DNA of 64,000 bases from Salipiger aestuarii (GCF_003259905.1 NZ_QLMG01000015.1:26747-90746); one strand, 5' to 3'. Positions 27,458 to 38,332 are shown, counted from the first letter of the stretch. Notes: a model not told the origin generated them from the sequence alone. Translations and numbers: made by a program.

Positions 27458-27943
27458 ATGAAAGCACATCTTCTTTTTCCGCTCGTTGCGCTGTGCGCCT
27501 GTTCAAGGCTGCCGTTCGCGCAACCAGAGGACCCCGCGTCCGCAACGCCGCGCGCCGCGATTCCGGCCGCCCCCGAGGTCGAGACCGCGACCATCGCGCC
27601 CGCCGCGAACGCGCGGACCGCCGATCAGTTCGACACCACCAGCGCGGCCGAGCGCGCCGCCGCTGCCGCTGCCCCGGAACCATCGGGCGAGCGCAGCCTT
27701 GGCAGCACGGTCGCGTCGCTGGGCGATCCGTCGCGCGCCGGGTTCTGGCTGGAAACGCCGCTGGTGACGCAGGTGACGCAGGGGCGGGTCGTTTACCCCG
27801 GCACGGGCAAGTCGGCCAGGGTCGAGCTGATTCCCATTCAGGGCGGCGGCAGCCGGATCTCGCTGGCCGCGATGCGCCTGATCGGGGCGCCCCTGACCGA
27901 CCTTCCGGCGCTTGATGTCTATGGGGGGAATGCAAATTCCTGA
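27458..27943 (+). CDS. small lipoprotein of unknown function
   Basis: A 161-residue protein with an export signal and a lipobox ending at Cys15 (PLVALCACS). An Ala/Pro-rich linker follows, then a compact C-terminal part: GSTVASLGDPSRAGFWLETP, TQGRVVYPGTGKSARVELIP and SRISLAAMRLIGAPL. Proteins with this C-terminal block recur in Rhodobacteraceae without assigned function. It is divergent from moaA. Confidence 0.75.
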   Translation: MKAHLLFPLVALCACSRLPFAQPEDPASATPRAAIPAAPEVETATIAPAANARTADQFDTTSAAERAAAAAAPEPSGERSLGSTVASLGDPSRAGFWLETPLVTQVTQGRVVYPGTGKSARVELIPIQGGGSRISLAAMRLIGAPLTDLPALDVYGGNANS

Positions 27944-27984
27944 CCGCAGGCGGAAATTCTAGTTGGCAGCCGCGCGCGTCTGGG

Positions 27985-27995
27985 CCAATCATTGG
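27985..27995. promoter_or_regulatory. candidate operator CCAAT-C-ATTGG
   Basis: A perfect 11-bp palindrome (CCAAT, central C, ATTGG) lies about 95 bp before the coxG start, with a second CCATTGG just downstream (28006-28012). It could bind a regulator of the cox operon. Only position and symmetry support this. Confidence 0.3.
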
Positions 27996-28088
27996 GGGCA
28001 ATGAACCATTGGTCTGATAGGCGCTTCGCCTGATGCGTGTACGCTGGCCGGTGCAAGGCAGGGATGCAAGGCAGGGAGGACCAACCAA

Positions 28089-28607
28089 ATGCACATGAGC
28101 GATACGCGCCAGATCAAGGCCCCGCGGGACGTGGTCTGGGCCGCGATTCTGGACCCCGAGGTGCTCAAGGCCTGCGTGCCGGGCTGCACCGAGATGAGCG
28201 GCACGCCCGAAGACGGTTTCGAGGCGATAGTGGTGCAAAAGGTCGGCCCGGTGAAAGCCACCTTCAAAGGCATCGTGGCGCTGTCCAACCGCAACGAGCC
28301 CGAAAGCCTGACGCTGTCGGGCGAAGGCAAGGGCGGTGCGGCGGGATTCGCCAAGGGCGGCGCCGATGTGACGCTGACCGACAAGGGCGATGGCGTCACC
28401 GAACTGCATTACGAGGTCGACGCCAAGGTCGGCGGCAAGCTCGCGCAGCTGGGCAGCCGCATCATCGACGGTTTCGCCAAAAAGATGGCCGATCAGTTCT
28501 TTGGCAACCTTCAAGAGGCGGTCGAAGGCCCGAAAGAAGAAGGCGAGGCCGAAGAGGCTGCCGTCGACGGCAAGAAAAAGGGCTGGTTCAAGCGGATGGT
28601 GTCATGA
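28089..28607 (+). CDS. coxG: CoxG-like SRPBCC protein
   Basis: A 172-residue CoxG/carbon-monoxide-dehydrogenase subunit G family protein. It begins with [20 protein letters not shown] and [13 protein letters not shown], the SRPBCC ligand-binding fold, and ends in a Lys-rich tail ([11 protein letters not shown]). In CO oxidisers, CoxG helps anchor the dehydrogenase to the membrane. GGAGG nine bases before the ATG supports the start. It is the first gene of a four-gene run with coxS, coxL and coxM. Confidence 0.88.
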   Translation: MHMSDTRQIKAPRDVVWAAILDPEVLKACVPGCTEMSGTPEDGFEAIVVQKVGPVKATFKGIVALSNRNEPESLTLSGEGKGGAAGFAKGGADVTLTDKGDGVTELHYEVDAKVGGKLAQLGSRIIDGFAKKMADQFFGNLQEAVEGPKEEGEAEEAAVDGKKKGWFKRMVS

Positions 28608-28660
28608 ACCGCAACCGCGGCAGCACAACTGGAATTTCAGGGATACCCAGGGAGGATTGA

Positions 28661-29146
28661 ATGACCAAGGTAACGATGACGGTGAACGGAAAGGCCGTCT
28701 CGAAGGAGGTCAGCGGCAATACGCTGATGACCGAGTTTCTGCGCGATGAACTGCGGCTGACCGGGACCCATGTGGGCTGCGATACCAGCCAGTGCGGGGC
28801 CTGCGTGATCCATGTCAACGGTCAGGGCATCAAGGCCTGCAGCATGTTCGCGGTCGAGGCATCCGGCGCCGACGTGACCACGATCGAGGGCATGGCCAAC
28901 GCCGACGGGTCGCTTTCGGTGCTTCAGCAGGCGTTTCAGGATCATCATGGGCTTCAGTGCGGTTTCTGCACGCCGGGCATGGTGATGACCGCCGCCAAGC
29001 TGCTGGAAGAAAACCCCGCGCCGACCGAACACGAGGTGCGCGACTACCTCGAAGGCAACATCTGCCGCTGCACGGGCTACCACAATATCGTCAAGGCGAT
29101 CATGGCGGCCAGCGGGCAGGATGTGTCTGGAATCGCTGCCGAATAG
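28661..29146 (+). CDS. coxS: form II CO-dehydrogenase-type small subunit, [2Fe-2S] protein
   Basis: A 161-residue iron-sulfur subunit of a molybdenum hydroxylase. The N-terminal plant-type [2Fe-2S] site is [16 protein letters not shown]. The second site is in [14 protein letters not shown] and [15 protein letters not shown]. It passes electrons from the Mo site in CoxL to FAD in CoxM. A perfect GGGAGG precedes the ATG. The order small-large-medium in this cluster is that of form II enzymes. Confidence 0.93.
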   Translation: MTKVTMTVNGKAVSKEVSGNTLMTEFLRDELRLTGTHVGCDTSQCGACVIHVNGQGIKACSMFAVEASGADVTTIEGMANADGSLSVLQQAFQDHHGLQCGFCTPGMVMTAAKLLEENPAPTEHEVRDYLEGNICRCTGYHNIVKAIMAASGQDVSGIAAE

Positions 29147-29291
29147 CACCTGGGCGCCCCTGTTCTGGGCGCTTTGGTCGATCTGTGCAAAGTCAATGGG
29201 CCAGGGCAGGAGGATGCCGTGGCTCGGGTTTCCAGGCGGCGTGGGCCGCCAAAGACTTGGCGGCGCTGGCCGCCCTTAGGGAGGACAAACC

Positions 29292-31652
29292 ATGCCGAAA
29301 GATCATGGCATCGGCGCCCCGCAGAAACGCCGCGAAGACGTGCGTTTCCTGACCGGGACGGGAAAATACACCGACGATATCAATGTTTACGGCCAGACCT
29401 ATTGCGTCTTCGTGCGCTCGGACGTGGCGCATGGCAGGATCATCAGCATTGATACCGCCGAAGCCGAGGCGATGCCCGGCGTGGTGCGGATCTTTACCGG
29501 CAAGGATTTCGAAGACGTCGGCGGGGTGCCCTGCGGCTGGCTGGTCACCGACCGCAATGGCGAGCCGATGAAGGAGCCGCGCCACCCGGTTCTGGCGCAG
29601 GGCAAGGTGCGCCATGTCGGCGACCCCTACGCCGCCGTCGTGGCAGACACCCTGCAAGAGGCGCGCGATGCCGCCGAGGCCATCGTGGCCGACATCGAGG
29701 AACTGGACGCCGCCGTCAACATGAAGGCCGCGCTGGAACCCGGCGCGCCGCGCGTGCACGACGATCTGTCCGACAACCTGTGCTACGACTGGCTGTTCGG
29801 GTCCGATCAGGACGCCATCGACAAGGCGTTTTCCGAGGCGGCGCATGTCACCACGCTGGAACTGGTGAACAACCGTCTGGTTGCCAACCCCATGGAACCG
29901 CGTGTGGCCCTGGGCGAATACGCCCGCGCCAACGATGAATCCACGCTGTACACCACATCACAGAACCCGCATGTCATTCGCCTGCTCATGGGGGCGTTCG
30001 TGCTGGGCATCCCCGAACACAAGCTGCGCGTGGTCGCCCCCGATGTGGGCGGCGGCTTTGGCACCAAGATCTTTCACTATGCCGAAGAGGCGTTCGTCAC
30101 CTTTGCCTCGCGCAAGATCAACCGCCCCGTCAAATGGACCTCGACCCGGTCCGAGGCATTCATGTCCGACGCCCATGGCCGCGATCACGTTTCCAAAATC
30201 GAACTGGCGCTGGATGGCGACAACAACTTTATCGGTCTGCGCACCGATACTTACGCCAACATGGGCGCGTATCTTTCGACCTTTGCCTCCTGCACGCCGA
30301 CCTGGCTGCACGGCACGCTGATGGCGGGCAACTACAAGACCCCCGCCGTGCAGGTGAACGTCAAGGCGGTGTTCACCAACACCGTGCCGGTCGATGCCTA
30401 TCGCGGCGCCGGCCGCCCCGAAGCGACATACCAGCTGGAACGCGTGGTGGACAAGGCGGCGCGCGAACTCGGGGTGGACCCGATCGCGCTGCGCCGGCAG
30501 AACTTCATCACCGAATTCCCTTATGCCACCCCGGTGGCGGTGGAATACGACACCGGCGATTACGGCGCGACCATGGACAAGCTGGAAGAGATGATCGACC
30601 GGCCCGGATTCGCCGCCCGCCGTGAAGAAAGCAAGGCGCGCGGGATGCTGCGCGGTCTTGGCGTCAACTGCTATATCGAGGCGTGCGGCATCGCGCCGTC
30701 CAACCTTGTGGGGCAGCTTGGGGCGCGCGCCGGGCTTTACGACGCGGCGACCGTGCGGGTGAATGCCACGGGGTCGATTTCCGTCATGGTGGGCGCGCAC
30801 AGCCACGGGCAGGGCCATGAAACCGCCTTTCCGCAGGTGGTGGCCGAAATGCTGGGCATTGACGAGTCGATGATCGACATCGTGCACGGCGACACCTCCA
30901 GGATCCCGTTCGGCATGGGCACATACGGCTCGCGCTCGCTGGCGGTTTGCGGCTCTGCCATGGTCCGTGCCACCGAAAAGATCATCAACAAGGCGAAGAA
31001 GATCGCCGGGCACCTGCTGGAAGCGTCGGATGCGGACATCGAGCTGAAGGACGGGCAGTTCACCGTCGCGGGCACCGACAAGTCGGTCGCCTGGGGGGAT
31101 GTCACGCTGGCGGCCTATGTGCCGCACAACTATCCGCTGGAAGACATCGAACCGGGTCTCGAAGAAACCGCGTTCTACGATCCGTCGAATTTCACCTATC
31201 CGTCGGGCGCCTATGCCTGCGAGGTCGAACTCGACCCCGAAACGGGGCGCGTCACCATCGAACGCTTTGCGGCTGCCGATGATTTCGGCAATGTCATCAA
31301 CCCGATGATCGTGACCGGTCAGGTGCATGGCGGCATCGCGCAGGGCGTTGGTCAGGCGCTGATGGAAAGCTGCATCTATGACGAAGACGGCCAGCTGATC
31401 AGCGCGTCCTACATGGATTACGCGATGCCGCGTGCCGAGGATATGCCGTTCTTTCAGGTCGATCATTCCTGCGTCACCCCCTGTACCCACAATCCGCTGG
31501 GCGTGAAGGGCTGCGGCGAAGCCGGGGCGATCGGATCGCCGCCGGCGGTGGTGAACGCGGTTCTGGATGCGCTGAATTCGGGCGGCCATTCGGTCGATCA
31601 CATCGACATGCCGGTCAGCCCGCACCGGGTGTGGCAGGCGATGCAGGGCTGA
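29292..31652 (+). CDS. coxL: form II CO-dehydrogenase-type large subunit, molybdopterin-binding
   Basis: A 786-residue Mo-hydroxylase catalytic subunit of the xanthine oxidase family. The active-site loop reads AYRGAGR (residues 369-375). This is the form II signature; true (form I) CO dehydrogenases have AYXCSFR. The cofactor-binding glycine-rich segment [15 protein letters not shown] and the late [20 protein letters not shown] with its conserved active-site Glu are present. Form II enzymes may oxidise CO slowly or act on another substrate, so the true substrate is open. GGGAGG lies upstream of the start. Confidence 0.93.
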   Translation: MPKDHGIGAPQKRREDVRFLTGTGKYTDDINVYGQTYCVFVRSDVAHGRIISIDTAEAEAMPGVVRIFTGKDFEDVGGVPCGWLVTDRNGEPMKEPRHPVLAQGKVRHVGDPYAAVVADTLQEARDAAEAIVADIEELDAAVNMKAALEPGAPRVHDDLSDNLCYDWLFGSDQDAIDKAFSEAAHVTTLELVNNRLVANPMEPRVALGEYARANDESTLYTTSQNPHVIRLLMGAFVLGIPEHKLRVVAPDVGGGFGTKIFHYAEEAFVTFASRKINRPVKWTSTRSEAFMSDAHGRDHVSKIELALDGDNNFIGLRTDTYANMGAYLSTFASCTPTWLHGTLMAGNYKTPAVQVNVKAVFTNTVPVDAYRGAGRPEATYQLERVVDKAARELGVDPIALRRQNFITEFPYATPVAVEYDTGDYGATMDKLEEMIDRPGFAARREESKARGMLRGLGVNCYIEACGIAPSNLVGQLGARAGLYDAATVRVNATGSISVMVGAHSHGQGHETAFPQVVAEMLGIDESMIDIVHGDTSRIPFGMGTYGSRSLAVCGSAMVRATEKIINKAKKIAGHLLEASDADIELKDGQFTVAGTDKSVAWGDVTLAAYVPHNYPLEDIEPGLEETAFYDPSNFTYPSGAYACEVELDPETGRVTIERFAAADDFGNVINPMIVTGQVHGGIAQGVGQALMESCIYDEDGQLISASYMDYAMPRAEDMPFFQVDHSCVTPCTHNPLGVKGCGEAGAIGSPPAVVNAVLDALNSGGHSVDHIDMPVSPHRVWQAMQG

Positions 31653-31755
31653 TCTGTCGCTGGCGGCGCTTGACCGCGCCGCCGCTTCGTTGCGTAGTTG
31701 AACAGGAATGAAAGGGCGGGGCGCGGTCTCTGGCTCTTGGACAGGAGGATAGACG

Positions 31756-32541
31756 ATGTACAGTTTCGACATCGAGACGCCGAAGACGGTGGCGGACGCG
31801 GTCGCCGCGCTTGGCAAGGAAGAGGCGCAGCCGCTGGGCGGTGGGCAGACGCTGATTCCGTCGCTGAAGGCGCGCCTCGCGATGCCGTCGGTGCTGGTGA
31901 GCCTGGCACAGATCGACGAGATCAAGGGCATCACCGAAGACGCCGGCGTGCTGACCATCGGCGGCGGCACCACCCATGGCGAGGTCGCCAGGGGGGCTGC
32001 CAGCTATCCCGCGCTGGCGGCTCTGGCGGGCAACATCGGCGATCCGGCGGTGCGCAACCGGGGGACCATCGGGGGCAGTATTGCCAACAACGACCCCGCG
32101 GCGTGCTATCCGGCGGCGGCGCTGGCGTCCAGGGCGACCATCGTCACCAACACGCGCGAGATCGCCATCGACGATTATTTCCAGGGCATGTTCACCACGG
32201 CGCTCGAAGAAACCGAGATCGTCACCGCCGTCAAACTGCCGATTCCGGAAAAAGCGGCCTACATGAAATTCGAACAGCCCGCCTCGCGCTTCGCGCTGGT
32301 TGGGGTGTTCGTGGCGAAATACGCCGATGGGGTGCGGGTCGCGGTGACCGGCGCCTCGGAAGAAGGTGTGTTCCGCTGGGCCGACGCCGAAGCGGCGCTG
32401 TCGGGCGATTTCTCGGCCTCGGCGCTGGACGGGCTGTCGGTGCCGGCGGATGGCATGATCACCGACCTGCACGGGTCCGGCGCCTACCGCGCCCATCTTG
32501 TGGCGGTTCTGGCCAAACGGGCGGTCGCGGCCGCCGCCTGA
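31756..32541 (+). CDS. coxM: form II CO-dehydrogenase-type medium subunit, FAD-binding
   Basis: A 261-residue FAD subunit. FAD-binding motifs are LGGGQTLIPSLKAR and TIGGSIANNDPAACYPAAAL, both in the positions expected for CoxM/CutM. AGGAGG precedes the start at proper spacing. It completes the G-S-L-M set. No coxD/E/F maturation genes are in the window, so assembly factors must be elsewhere or are not needed for this form. Confidence 0.93.
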   Translation: MYSFDIETPKTVADAVAALGKEEAQPLGGGQTLIPSLKARLAMPSVLVSLAQIDEIKGITEDAGVLTIGGGTTHGEVARGAASYPALAALAGNIGDPAVRNRGTIGGSIANNDPAACYPAAALASRATIVTNTREIAIDDYFQGMFTTALEETEIVTAVKLPIPEKAAYMKFEQPASRFALVGVFVAKYADGVRVAVTGASEEGVFRWADAEAALSGDFSASALDGLSVPADGMITDLHGSGAYRAHLVAVLAKRAVAAAA

Positions 32542-32634
32542 ATTTGTCACGACGCTGTGATATGCACCCGGGGCTTGGCGGCCCTGGGTGTTTTCGTCCT
32601 TTCATGAGGGGTTGCGGCACCTATATGAAACGGC

Positions 32635-33636
32635 ATGACACATCCCTCATTCGCGATTCCCGCTTCGGTTCTTGATCTTGCCCCGGTGCCCGAAGGCGCC
32701 ACTGTGGCCGATGCGCTGCAGAACACCATCGCGCTGGCGCAGGACGCCGAGCGCCTTGGGTATCACCGCTATTGGCTGGCGGAACATCACAACATGGCCG
32801 GCATCGCGTCGGCCGCGACGGCGGTGGTGATTGGTCAGGTCGCCGCAGCCACCTCTCGCATCCGCGTCGGGGCGGGGGGCATCATGCTGCCCAACCACTC
32901 GCCTCTGGTGATCGCCGAGCAGTTCGGCACGCTTGAAACGCTGTTTCCGGGGCGTATCGACCTGGGGCTGGGGCGGGCGCCGGGGTCCGACCAGCTGACC
33001 GCGACCGCGCTGCGCCGCAACCATTCCTCCGCCGATCATTTCCCGGAAGACGTGGTGGAGCTGCTCGGGCTTCTGGGCGACAGCGCCGACGGCCAGCCGG
33101 TGCGCGCCGTGCCTGGCGAGGGCACGCATGTGCCGGTGTGGATCCTTGGCTCGTCGCTGTTCGGAGCCCAGCTTGCGGCGCATCTGGGGCTGCCTTACGC
33201 CTTTGCCTCGCATTTCGCTCCGGATGCGCTGGATCAGGCGGTCCAGATCTATCGCGGGCGGTTCACCCCCGGCATCACCGACGCGCCCCGTTTCATGCTT
33301 GCCGTGAACGTCTGGGCGGCCGACACCCAGCAAGAGGCACGGCGGCTGATGAGCTCGCAGCAGCAGGCGTTCATCAACCTGCGATCCGGGCGTCCGGGTC
33401 GGCTGCCCCGTCCGGTCGACGATATTTCAAAGGTGACAGACTCGCGCTATCTGGCGCTGGCCGACCGGGCGCTGCGTATTTCTGCCGTGGGCGACAAGGC
33501 GGCGGTGGCCGAAGGGCTCAAGACGTTGATTTCGAACTACCAACCGGACGAATTGCTGGTGTGCAGCGCGATCCACGATCCCGTCGCCCGCCGCCGCAGT
33601 CATGAGATCACCACGGAGGCGCTGAGCAGTTTCTGA
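32635..33636 (+). CDS. LLM class flavin-dependent oxidoreductase (luciferase-like)
   Basis: A 333-residue flavin enzyme of the luciferase-like monooxygenase family. Recognisable segments are [54 protein letters not shown] and [17 protein letters not shown]. This is the close-to-YvbT/MsnO8 type, which uses FMN or F420-like cofactors. The real substrate is unknown. It lies 93 bp after coxM on the same strand and may share its transcript. Confidence 0.9.
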   Translation: MTHPSFAIPASVLDLAPVPEGATVADALQNTIALAQDAERLGYHRYWLAEHHNMAGIASAATAVVIGQVAAATSRIRVGAGGIMLPNHSPLVIAEQFGTLETLFPGRIDLGLGRAPGSDQLTATALRRNHSSADHFPEDVVELLGLLGDSADGQPVRAVPGEGTHVPVWILGSSLFGAQLAAHLGLPYAFASHFAPDALDQAVQIYRGRFTPGITDAPRFMLAVNVWAADTQQEARRLMSSQQQAFINLRSGRPGRLPRPVDDISKVTDSRYLALADRALRISAVGDKAAVAEGLKTLISNYQPDELLVCSAIHDPVARRRSHEITTEALSSF

Positions 33637-33705
33637 GCGCTTTCACCGGATGGTAACGACTGGCTGGCTAGAACCGTGCGCAGTCGAATGCTTGGAGATA
33701 CTCAC

Positions 33706-35046
33706 ATGTGGTTTGGACGACGCAGCGCACCGGTGGCGGCTGGCATGACAACGGCGGATGCGATCGTGCAGATCGTTGAACGCACGCAGGCCGTCATTCA
33801 CTTCAAACCGGATGGAACGATCCTATCGGCAAATGACATGTTTCTGACGGCCTTGGGCTACACTGCCGATGAAGTCGTAGGTCAGCATCACAGCATGTTT
33901 GTGCAGCGCAAGTTCCGAAAAACCCGTGCTTACGAGGAATTCTGGGAAATGCTGCGCGCAGGCGAGTTTTTTACCGGTGAATTTCCCAGAATCACCAAGG
34001 AAGACGAGGTGATATGGATCGCCGCAACCTACGCGCCGGTCTTCGACCAGAGCGGAGAAGTGGTGCAGATCACCAAGATCGCGACCGAAATCACCAGCCA
34101 GCGTGAAGCGGTGCGCGCGATCTCGAAGGGGTTGGATGCGCTAAGCCAGGGAGATCTGACCTATCGTGTCTCACTCGACGCCGAAGACCGGATGCGCGAA
34201 GTCGCGGACAGCTTCAACTCTGCGGTCGACAATGTGGCGCGTCTGATTACCCAGGTTCAAAGTGCCTCGACGGCCATTGACAGTATCTCGGCCCAGATCG
34301 CGGCGAATTCCGACGATTTGTCGCAACGGACCGAAACCCAGGCGGCGACGCTGGAACAGACCGCCGCCGCCGTCGAGGAACTGAACGTCAATGCCCGCTC
34401 TGCCGCCGATTATGCCGCGGAAGTCGGCCAGGAAGCGCAAGAAACCAAGACTGCGGCCGAGGGCAGCGGAAAGGTGGTCGGGGACGTGACGGCGGCCATG
34501 AAACGTATCGAGGATTCATCGGAATCGATTTCCCAGATCATCTCGGTGATCGACGACATCGCGTTTCAGACCAACCTGCTGGCGCTGAACGCCGGCGTCG
34601 AAGCGGCGCGGGCGGGGGAAGCGGGGCGCGGTTTTGCGGTCGTGGCCTCCGAGGTGCGCTCGCTGGCGCAAAGGTCGGCTGAATCGGCTCAGGAAATCAA
34701 GGCGCTCATCAGCGAAAGCGGCGATCATGTGCGTTTCGGGGCAGAACTGGTCGGCCGGGCAAGCGGCGAACTGGGAAGTATTTTCCAGGGCGTGGACCGA
34801 ATTTCCGAACGGATCCGCGAAGTGGTGAACGGGCTGCACGAACAGACCATGACGCTGAGCGAGATCAACACGGCGATTTCACAGCTCGATACCGTCACCC
34901 AGCAAAACGCCGCGATGGTCAACGACACGGCGACCGCGACGCGGGAGCTGTCGCGCAACAGCTCGGCTCTTTCCAGCGGGGTATCGGTGTTCCGTGTCGA
35001 CGGTGCCGCGATGGAGATGCCAGATGCCAAGGTCGCCTGGGGCTGA
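33706..35046 (+). CDS. soluble PAS-domain methyl-accepting chemotaxis protein
   Basis: A 446-residue chemoreceptor without transmembrane segments. An N-terminal PAS domain (about 15-125, [19 protein letters not shown] to [20 protein letters not shown]) comes first. A HAMP-like linker ([20 protein letters not shown]) and a long coiled coil follow. The signalling tip is [19 protein letters not shown] then [19 protein letters not shown]. The PAS domain resembles those of cytoplasmic energy or redox sensors. GGAG before this ATG supports the start. No other chemotaxis genes are near. Confidence 0.92.
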   Translation: MWFGRRSAPVAAGMTTADAIVQIVERTQAVIHFKPDGTILSANDMFLTALGYTADEVVGQHHSMFVQRKFRKTRAYEEFWEMLRAGEFFTGEFPRITKEDEVIWIAATYAPVFDQSGEVVQITKIATEITSQREAVRAISKGLDALSQGDLTYRVSLDAEDRMREVADSFNSAVDNVARLITQVQSASTAIDSISAQIAANSDDLSQRTETQAATLEQTAAAVEELNVNARSAADYAAEVGQEAQETKTAAEGSGKVVGDVTAAMKRIEDSSESISQIISVIDDIAFQTNLLALNAGVEAARAGEAGRGFAVVASEVRSLAQRSAESAQEIKALISESGDHVRFGAELVGRASGELGSIFQGVDRISERIREVVNGLHEQTMTLSEINTAISQLDTVTQQNAAMVNDTATATRELSRNSSALSSGVSVFRVDGAAMEMPDAKVAWG

Positions 35047-35208
35047 CGGCGTGGCCCTGACCGGCGCGGAAACCCGCGCCGGGTTTGACTGTCGCGGCGT
35101 GCCGGGGGCCGAACTCTTGGTACACCAGAGCCTCATGACTTGCGGGGCGGACGCATGGCTGCTAATCGAAGCTGAATTCCGATATTTTTAATCGGGAAAG
35201 GCAGAGGC

Positions 35209-36315
35209 GTGCAGACACCCAGGCTTGAAATCCGCAACCTTGTGCGGCGCTTCGAGGGCAAGCGCGTGGTCGATGACGTGTCTCTGACGATCCAGCCCGG
35301 ACATGTGACCTGCCTTCTCGGTCCGTCAGGCTGTGGCAAGTCGACGACGCTGCGGATGATCGCGGGCGTCGACATGCAGGACGAAGGCACGATCCATGTC
35401 GACGGAGATCTGGTCTGCGACACGGTGTTTCGTATCCCGCCTGAGCGGCGCGCCATCGGGCTGATGTTTCAGGACTTTGCGTTGTTTCCCCACCTGTCGG
35501 TCGGTGAAAATGTGGCGTTCGGTCTCAAAGGAACCCGTGCGCGCAAACGCGCCCGTGCTGAGGAACTGCTCGGTCGGGTCGGGCTGACGCATTTCATCGA
35601 CGAATTTCCGCATCAGCTTTCCGGGGGCGAACAACAGCGGGTGGCGCTGGCCCGCGCACTTGCACCGCGTCCAAAGATCATGTTGATGGATGAACCATTT
35701 TCCGGGCTGGACAACCGATTGCGCGATGACATCCGGGACGACACCCTGTCGCTGCTCAAGGAAGAGGGGGCATCGGTTCTGCTGGTCACACACGAACCTG
35801 AAGAAGCGATGCGCATGGCGGATGAGATCGCGTTGATGCGCGATGGTCGCATCGTGCAGAGGGGCGCACCTTACAACATCTACAATGCTCCGAAAGACAA
35901 GGCTGCCGTGGCCTTTTTCAGCGACATCAATGTCATCACGGGAACGGTGCGCGGAGCGCTGACTGATACGCCGTTTGGCCAGTTTCTTGCGCCGGGGCAC
36001 CCGGACGGACAAGAGGTCGAAATCGTCTTTCGCCCGCAGCACGTCGGCATTGATTTCGACCGGGACGGCGCCGCCCCGCTTCCAACGGCTCGCGCCGGTG
36101 CGCCCGCGCGCGGGCTTGTCGAACGGGCGCGGTTCATGGGGTCGGAAAGCCTTGTGGAATTTCGCATGGATCACAATGGCGAGGTGCTGCGCGCGACGGT
36201 TCCAAACGTGTTCCTGCCAAAGCCCGGCACGCCGATGTGGCTGACTGTTCGGCGGGACCGGTGCTTTGTCTTTCCACTCATCAGAGACCAGCCCGGTGCG
36301 GAAAGCGGCAGATAG
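35209..36315 (+). CDS. orphan ABC transporter ATPase, FbpC/PotA-like
   Basis: A 368-residue ATPase with Walker A GPSGCGKSTT, Q-loop MFQDFALFPHLSV, signature LSGGEQQRVALARAL, Walker B IMLMDEPFSGLD, the His switch VTHEPEEA, and a C-terminal TOBE-type domain. The N-terminal part and IPPERRAIGLMFQDFALFPH resemble iron(III)- or polyamine-importer ATPases. The likely start is GTG at 35209, since the motif spacing then matches the family. No permease or binding-protein genes lie beside it, so it is an orphan or serves a distant transporter. Confidence 0.88.
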   Translation: MQTPRLEIRNLVRRFEGKRVVDDVSLTIQPGHVTCLLGPSGCGKSTTLRMIAGVDMQDEGTIHVDGDLVCDTVFRIPPERRAIGLMFQDFALFPHLSVGENVAFGLKGTRARKRARAEELLGRVGLTHFIDEFPHQLSGGEQQRVALARALAPRPKIMLMDEPFSGLDNRLRDDIRDDTLSLLKEEGASVLLVTHEPEEAMRMADEIALMRDGRIVQRGAPYNIYNAPKDKAAVAFFSDINVITGTVRGALTDTPFGQFLAPGHPDGQEVEIVFRPQHVGIDFDRDGAAPLPTARAGAPARGLVERARFMGSESLVEFRMDHNGEVLRATVPNVFLPKPGTPMWLTVRRDRCFVFPLIRDQPGAESGR

Positions 36316-37224
36316 CGCGGCTCCGACGTCCATATGATCCTTGGGGACGCCGCCGCCGGCCAGGCGCCTGCGGCACATCGCCTGCTAGAGCGTTATCGCT
36401 GCGGATGTTGCGGGAACAACAGGCTGGGAGCATCGAAGCGCTGTCATTCGCCTGGCGCCCGGAAGGGTCGGGATCAAGGCTTGGATCGCCGGCCTTGCGC
36501 CGCGCCGGTGAAAATCGCGGATCCTGAGGCGACCGGAACGCGTTTCGGCAGGGCGGCGTTCTGCTCCCCGCCAGTGTCGAGTCCGTGACATGCCCTTCAG
36601 CGGCCAGCGCGGGGTCGCCGTTTAACCAAATGTAGCTGCGGTTATCCTCGGGTGGGAGTCACGTCGCCGCCTCCTAGCGTTAGCCAAGGCGCGGGCCGCG
36701 ACCGTCTCCGCTCGTTCAATTGAATGCGTGGCCGCGGCAGGGGGGCTCTTTCGATCCCGTTTGATCCGTGGCCTGCTTGGAAATCCGAAAAGCCCAACCA
36801 TCCCGAGCCGCTTTCTGATGATGCCACGCACACGGCCCGCCAATGTCCCGAAGGCGGCGCCGCCCAAACAGAGTCACGCGCCGAGCATCTGGTGAAGAGG
36901 GCGTGGCTGTGCCGGATTTCTCGACGCTGCGCCGGCGTCAGGAAAGGCTTGCCCGTCAGATCCCATTTCGCCGGTCCGACGACCCGTTGAGGCATTACAG
37001 CGACCAGGTTTCGCGGCGGCGCGGCGTGGCAGGTTCGCGCGCGCTTTGTCGGGTTCACGGCAATCGCGCAGGACGCATATCGCGATGAGGGCAGGGGTTC
37101 AAACATTCGCGCGGTGAAGGGCGCGCCCGGCGGTCGGCGCTGCATTCGCCTTGAGCATCGCCAACCGCTGCCGGGCGGATCGGCGAAATCCATAGTCACG
37201 CCGCGATCAGGCCGTGTCTCCAGG
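36316..37224. other. 909 bp without a recognised gene
   Basis: Several short open frames exist on both strands, but none gives a family-like protein. On the minus strand 36867-36622, MGGAAFGTLAGRVRGIIRKR could be a fragment of something real. Base composition is close to the surroundings. This is the largest empty stretch in the core part of the window and may be the scar of a lost gene. Confidence 0.4.
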
Positions 37225-37872
37225 TCAGAGCACGCCCGCTTCGGCCAGCAGGCGGGTCGCTTCGGCATAGGGAGACGCAAGTTGCGACTTGTCCTCGCCC
37301 GGAAAAAACCGCTGCCGGGTGGCCGTGTGCATCGGGCGCGGCGCAAGCACATCGACCCTCGGTCCGGTCTTGACGGATTCCCCCGCCCAGGAGCGGGCAA
37401 GCGCGATCTGCGCCGATTTGGTCGTGCCGTAATGGGCGTAGAATTTCTCGCCCGCGTGATTGTCTTCGAAAAACAACGCGCGCCCCTGCGTGCCCAGCAA
37501 CGGGGCCATATATGGGATAAGATGGCCCATGGCCCCAAGATTGGTGTCGACCGAGCGGTTCCAATCCTTGATGTCGATGTGGCTGGCGGGCGCCAGCGGG
37601 GCCGCATGGATCGCCGTGTGCAGCCATAGCGCGGCGCCGCCCCAGCGGTCGTACACCGACCGGCACAGCTGTGCCATCGCATCGGCGTTGGTGATGTCCA
37701 TCGGCGCAAGCGTGGCGTTTCCGCCGCGCGCCTTGATGCGGTCGTCCAGGTCTTCGAGGCCGCCCACGGTGCGGGCGACGGCAACGATGTGATAGGCGGG
37801 ACTGAGGGCCTCGGCCAGAGCAAAGCCCAGGCCGCGCGACGCTCCGGTGACAATGGCGATGGTTTCGGTCAT
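37225..37872 (-). CDS. SDR family NAD(P)-dependent oxidoreductase
   Basis: A 215-residue short-chain dehydrogenase. Cofactor loop TGASRGLG (residues 9-16), and catalytic YGTTK with Tyr148 and Lys152. The Ser usually about 13 residues before the Tyr is not obvious; FFEDNHAGEKFYAHYG occupies that region, so the usual triad is modified. It lies downstream of a small gene and purF on the same strand, an arrangement known from other Rhodobacterales, but its substrate is unknown. Confidence 0.88.
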   Translation of the reverse strand: MTETIAIVTGASRGLGFALAEALSPAYHIVAVARTVGGLEDLDDRIKARGGNATLAPMDITNADAMAQLCRSVYDRWGGAALWLHTAIHAAPLAPASHIDIKDWNRSVDTNLGAMGHLIPYMAPLLGTQGRALFFEDNHAGEKFYAHYGTTKSAQIALARSWAGESVKTGPRVDVLAPRPMHTATRQRFFPGEDKSQLASPYAEATRLLAEAGVL

Positions 37873-37917
37873 GGCGTGCGTGTGCCGCGCGGCGCCGGGT
37901 TTGTCAATCTGCGCCGG

Positions 37918-38181
37918 TTAATCCGGGCCCGGCACCGACACCCATGTTCCGCGTCCGTTCGCGGCCAGTGCGATGCGGGTAGCGTCTATGGCCACCACCT
38001 GGCGCGTTCCGATGCGGCTGCCGACCTGTACGGTCGCGGTCTGCCCGTCCGGCAGCCTCAGCAGCGCCCTGGGCGCGGTTTCGCTGCCGAATGTTCCAAG
38101 CAGAACGACCCCGTGGGACGGGATCTTTGCGGTGACCGTGGCGGTCTGCGCCACGGATCGGGATGTCTGGGGGTTGGTCAT
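37918..38181 (-). CDS. small conserved protein between purF and the SDR gene
   Basis: An 87-residue protein with a beta-rich pattern: HGVVLLGTFGSETAPRALLR, DGQTATVQVGSRIGTRQVVA and IDATRIALAANG. This looks like the small periplasmic-type 'pilus assembly PilP-like' domain sometimes found in secretion proteins, but there is no signal peptide and no pilus gene nearby. Function unknown. Its position between purF and the SDR suggests co-transcription. Confidence 0.65.
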   Translation of the reverse strand: MTNPQTSRSVAQTATVTAKIPSHGVVLLGTFGSETAPRALLRLPDGQTATVQVGSRIGTRQVVAIDATRIALAANGRGTWVSVPGPD

Positions 38182-38332
38182 TCAGGTCCTCTTTGCACAG
38201 TCAGCCGCGCAGCTAACGCCCGCGCGGGGGATGTGAAAGAGGGTGCACCGGTCACTGCCGCGTGAAGCGCAAGCGACCGGCAAAAAGACGCAGCATCCAT
38301 GGCGGAAACACGCCTGATCCGCGCGCGCGGGG

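Noticed and set aside
29292..31652. A true aerobic (form I) CO dehydrogenase
   Set aside because: The active-site loop is AYRGAGR, not AYXCSFR, and the gene order is S-L-M rather than M-S-L.
29958..31973. Minus-strand open frame of 671 codons
   Set aside because: It is antisense to coxL, whose motifs are complete.
37918..38181. A pilus-assembly (PilP-like) protein
   Set aside because: The resemblance is weak, it has no signal peptide, and there are no pilus genes in the window.
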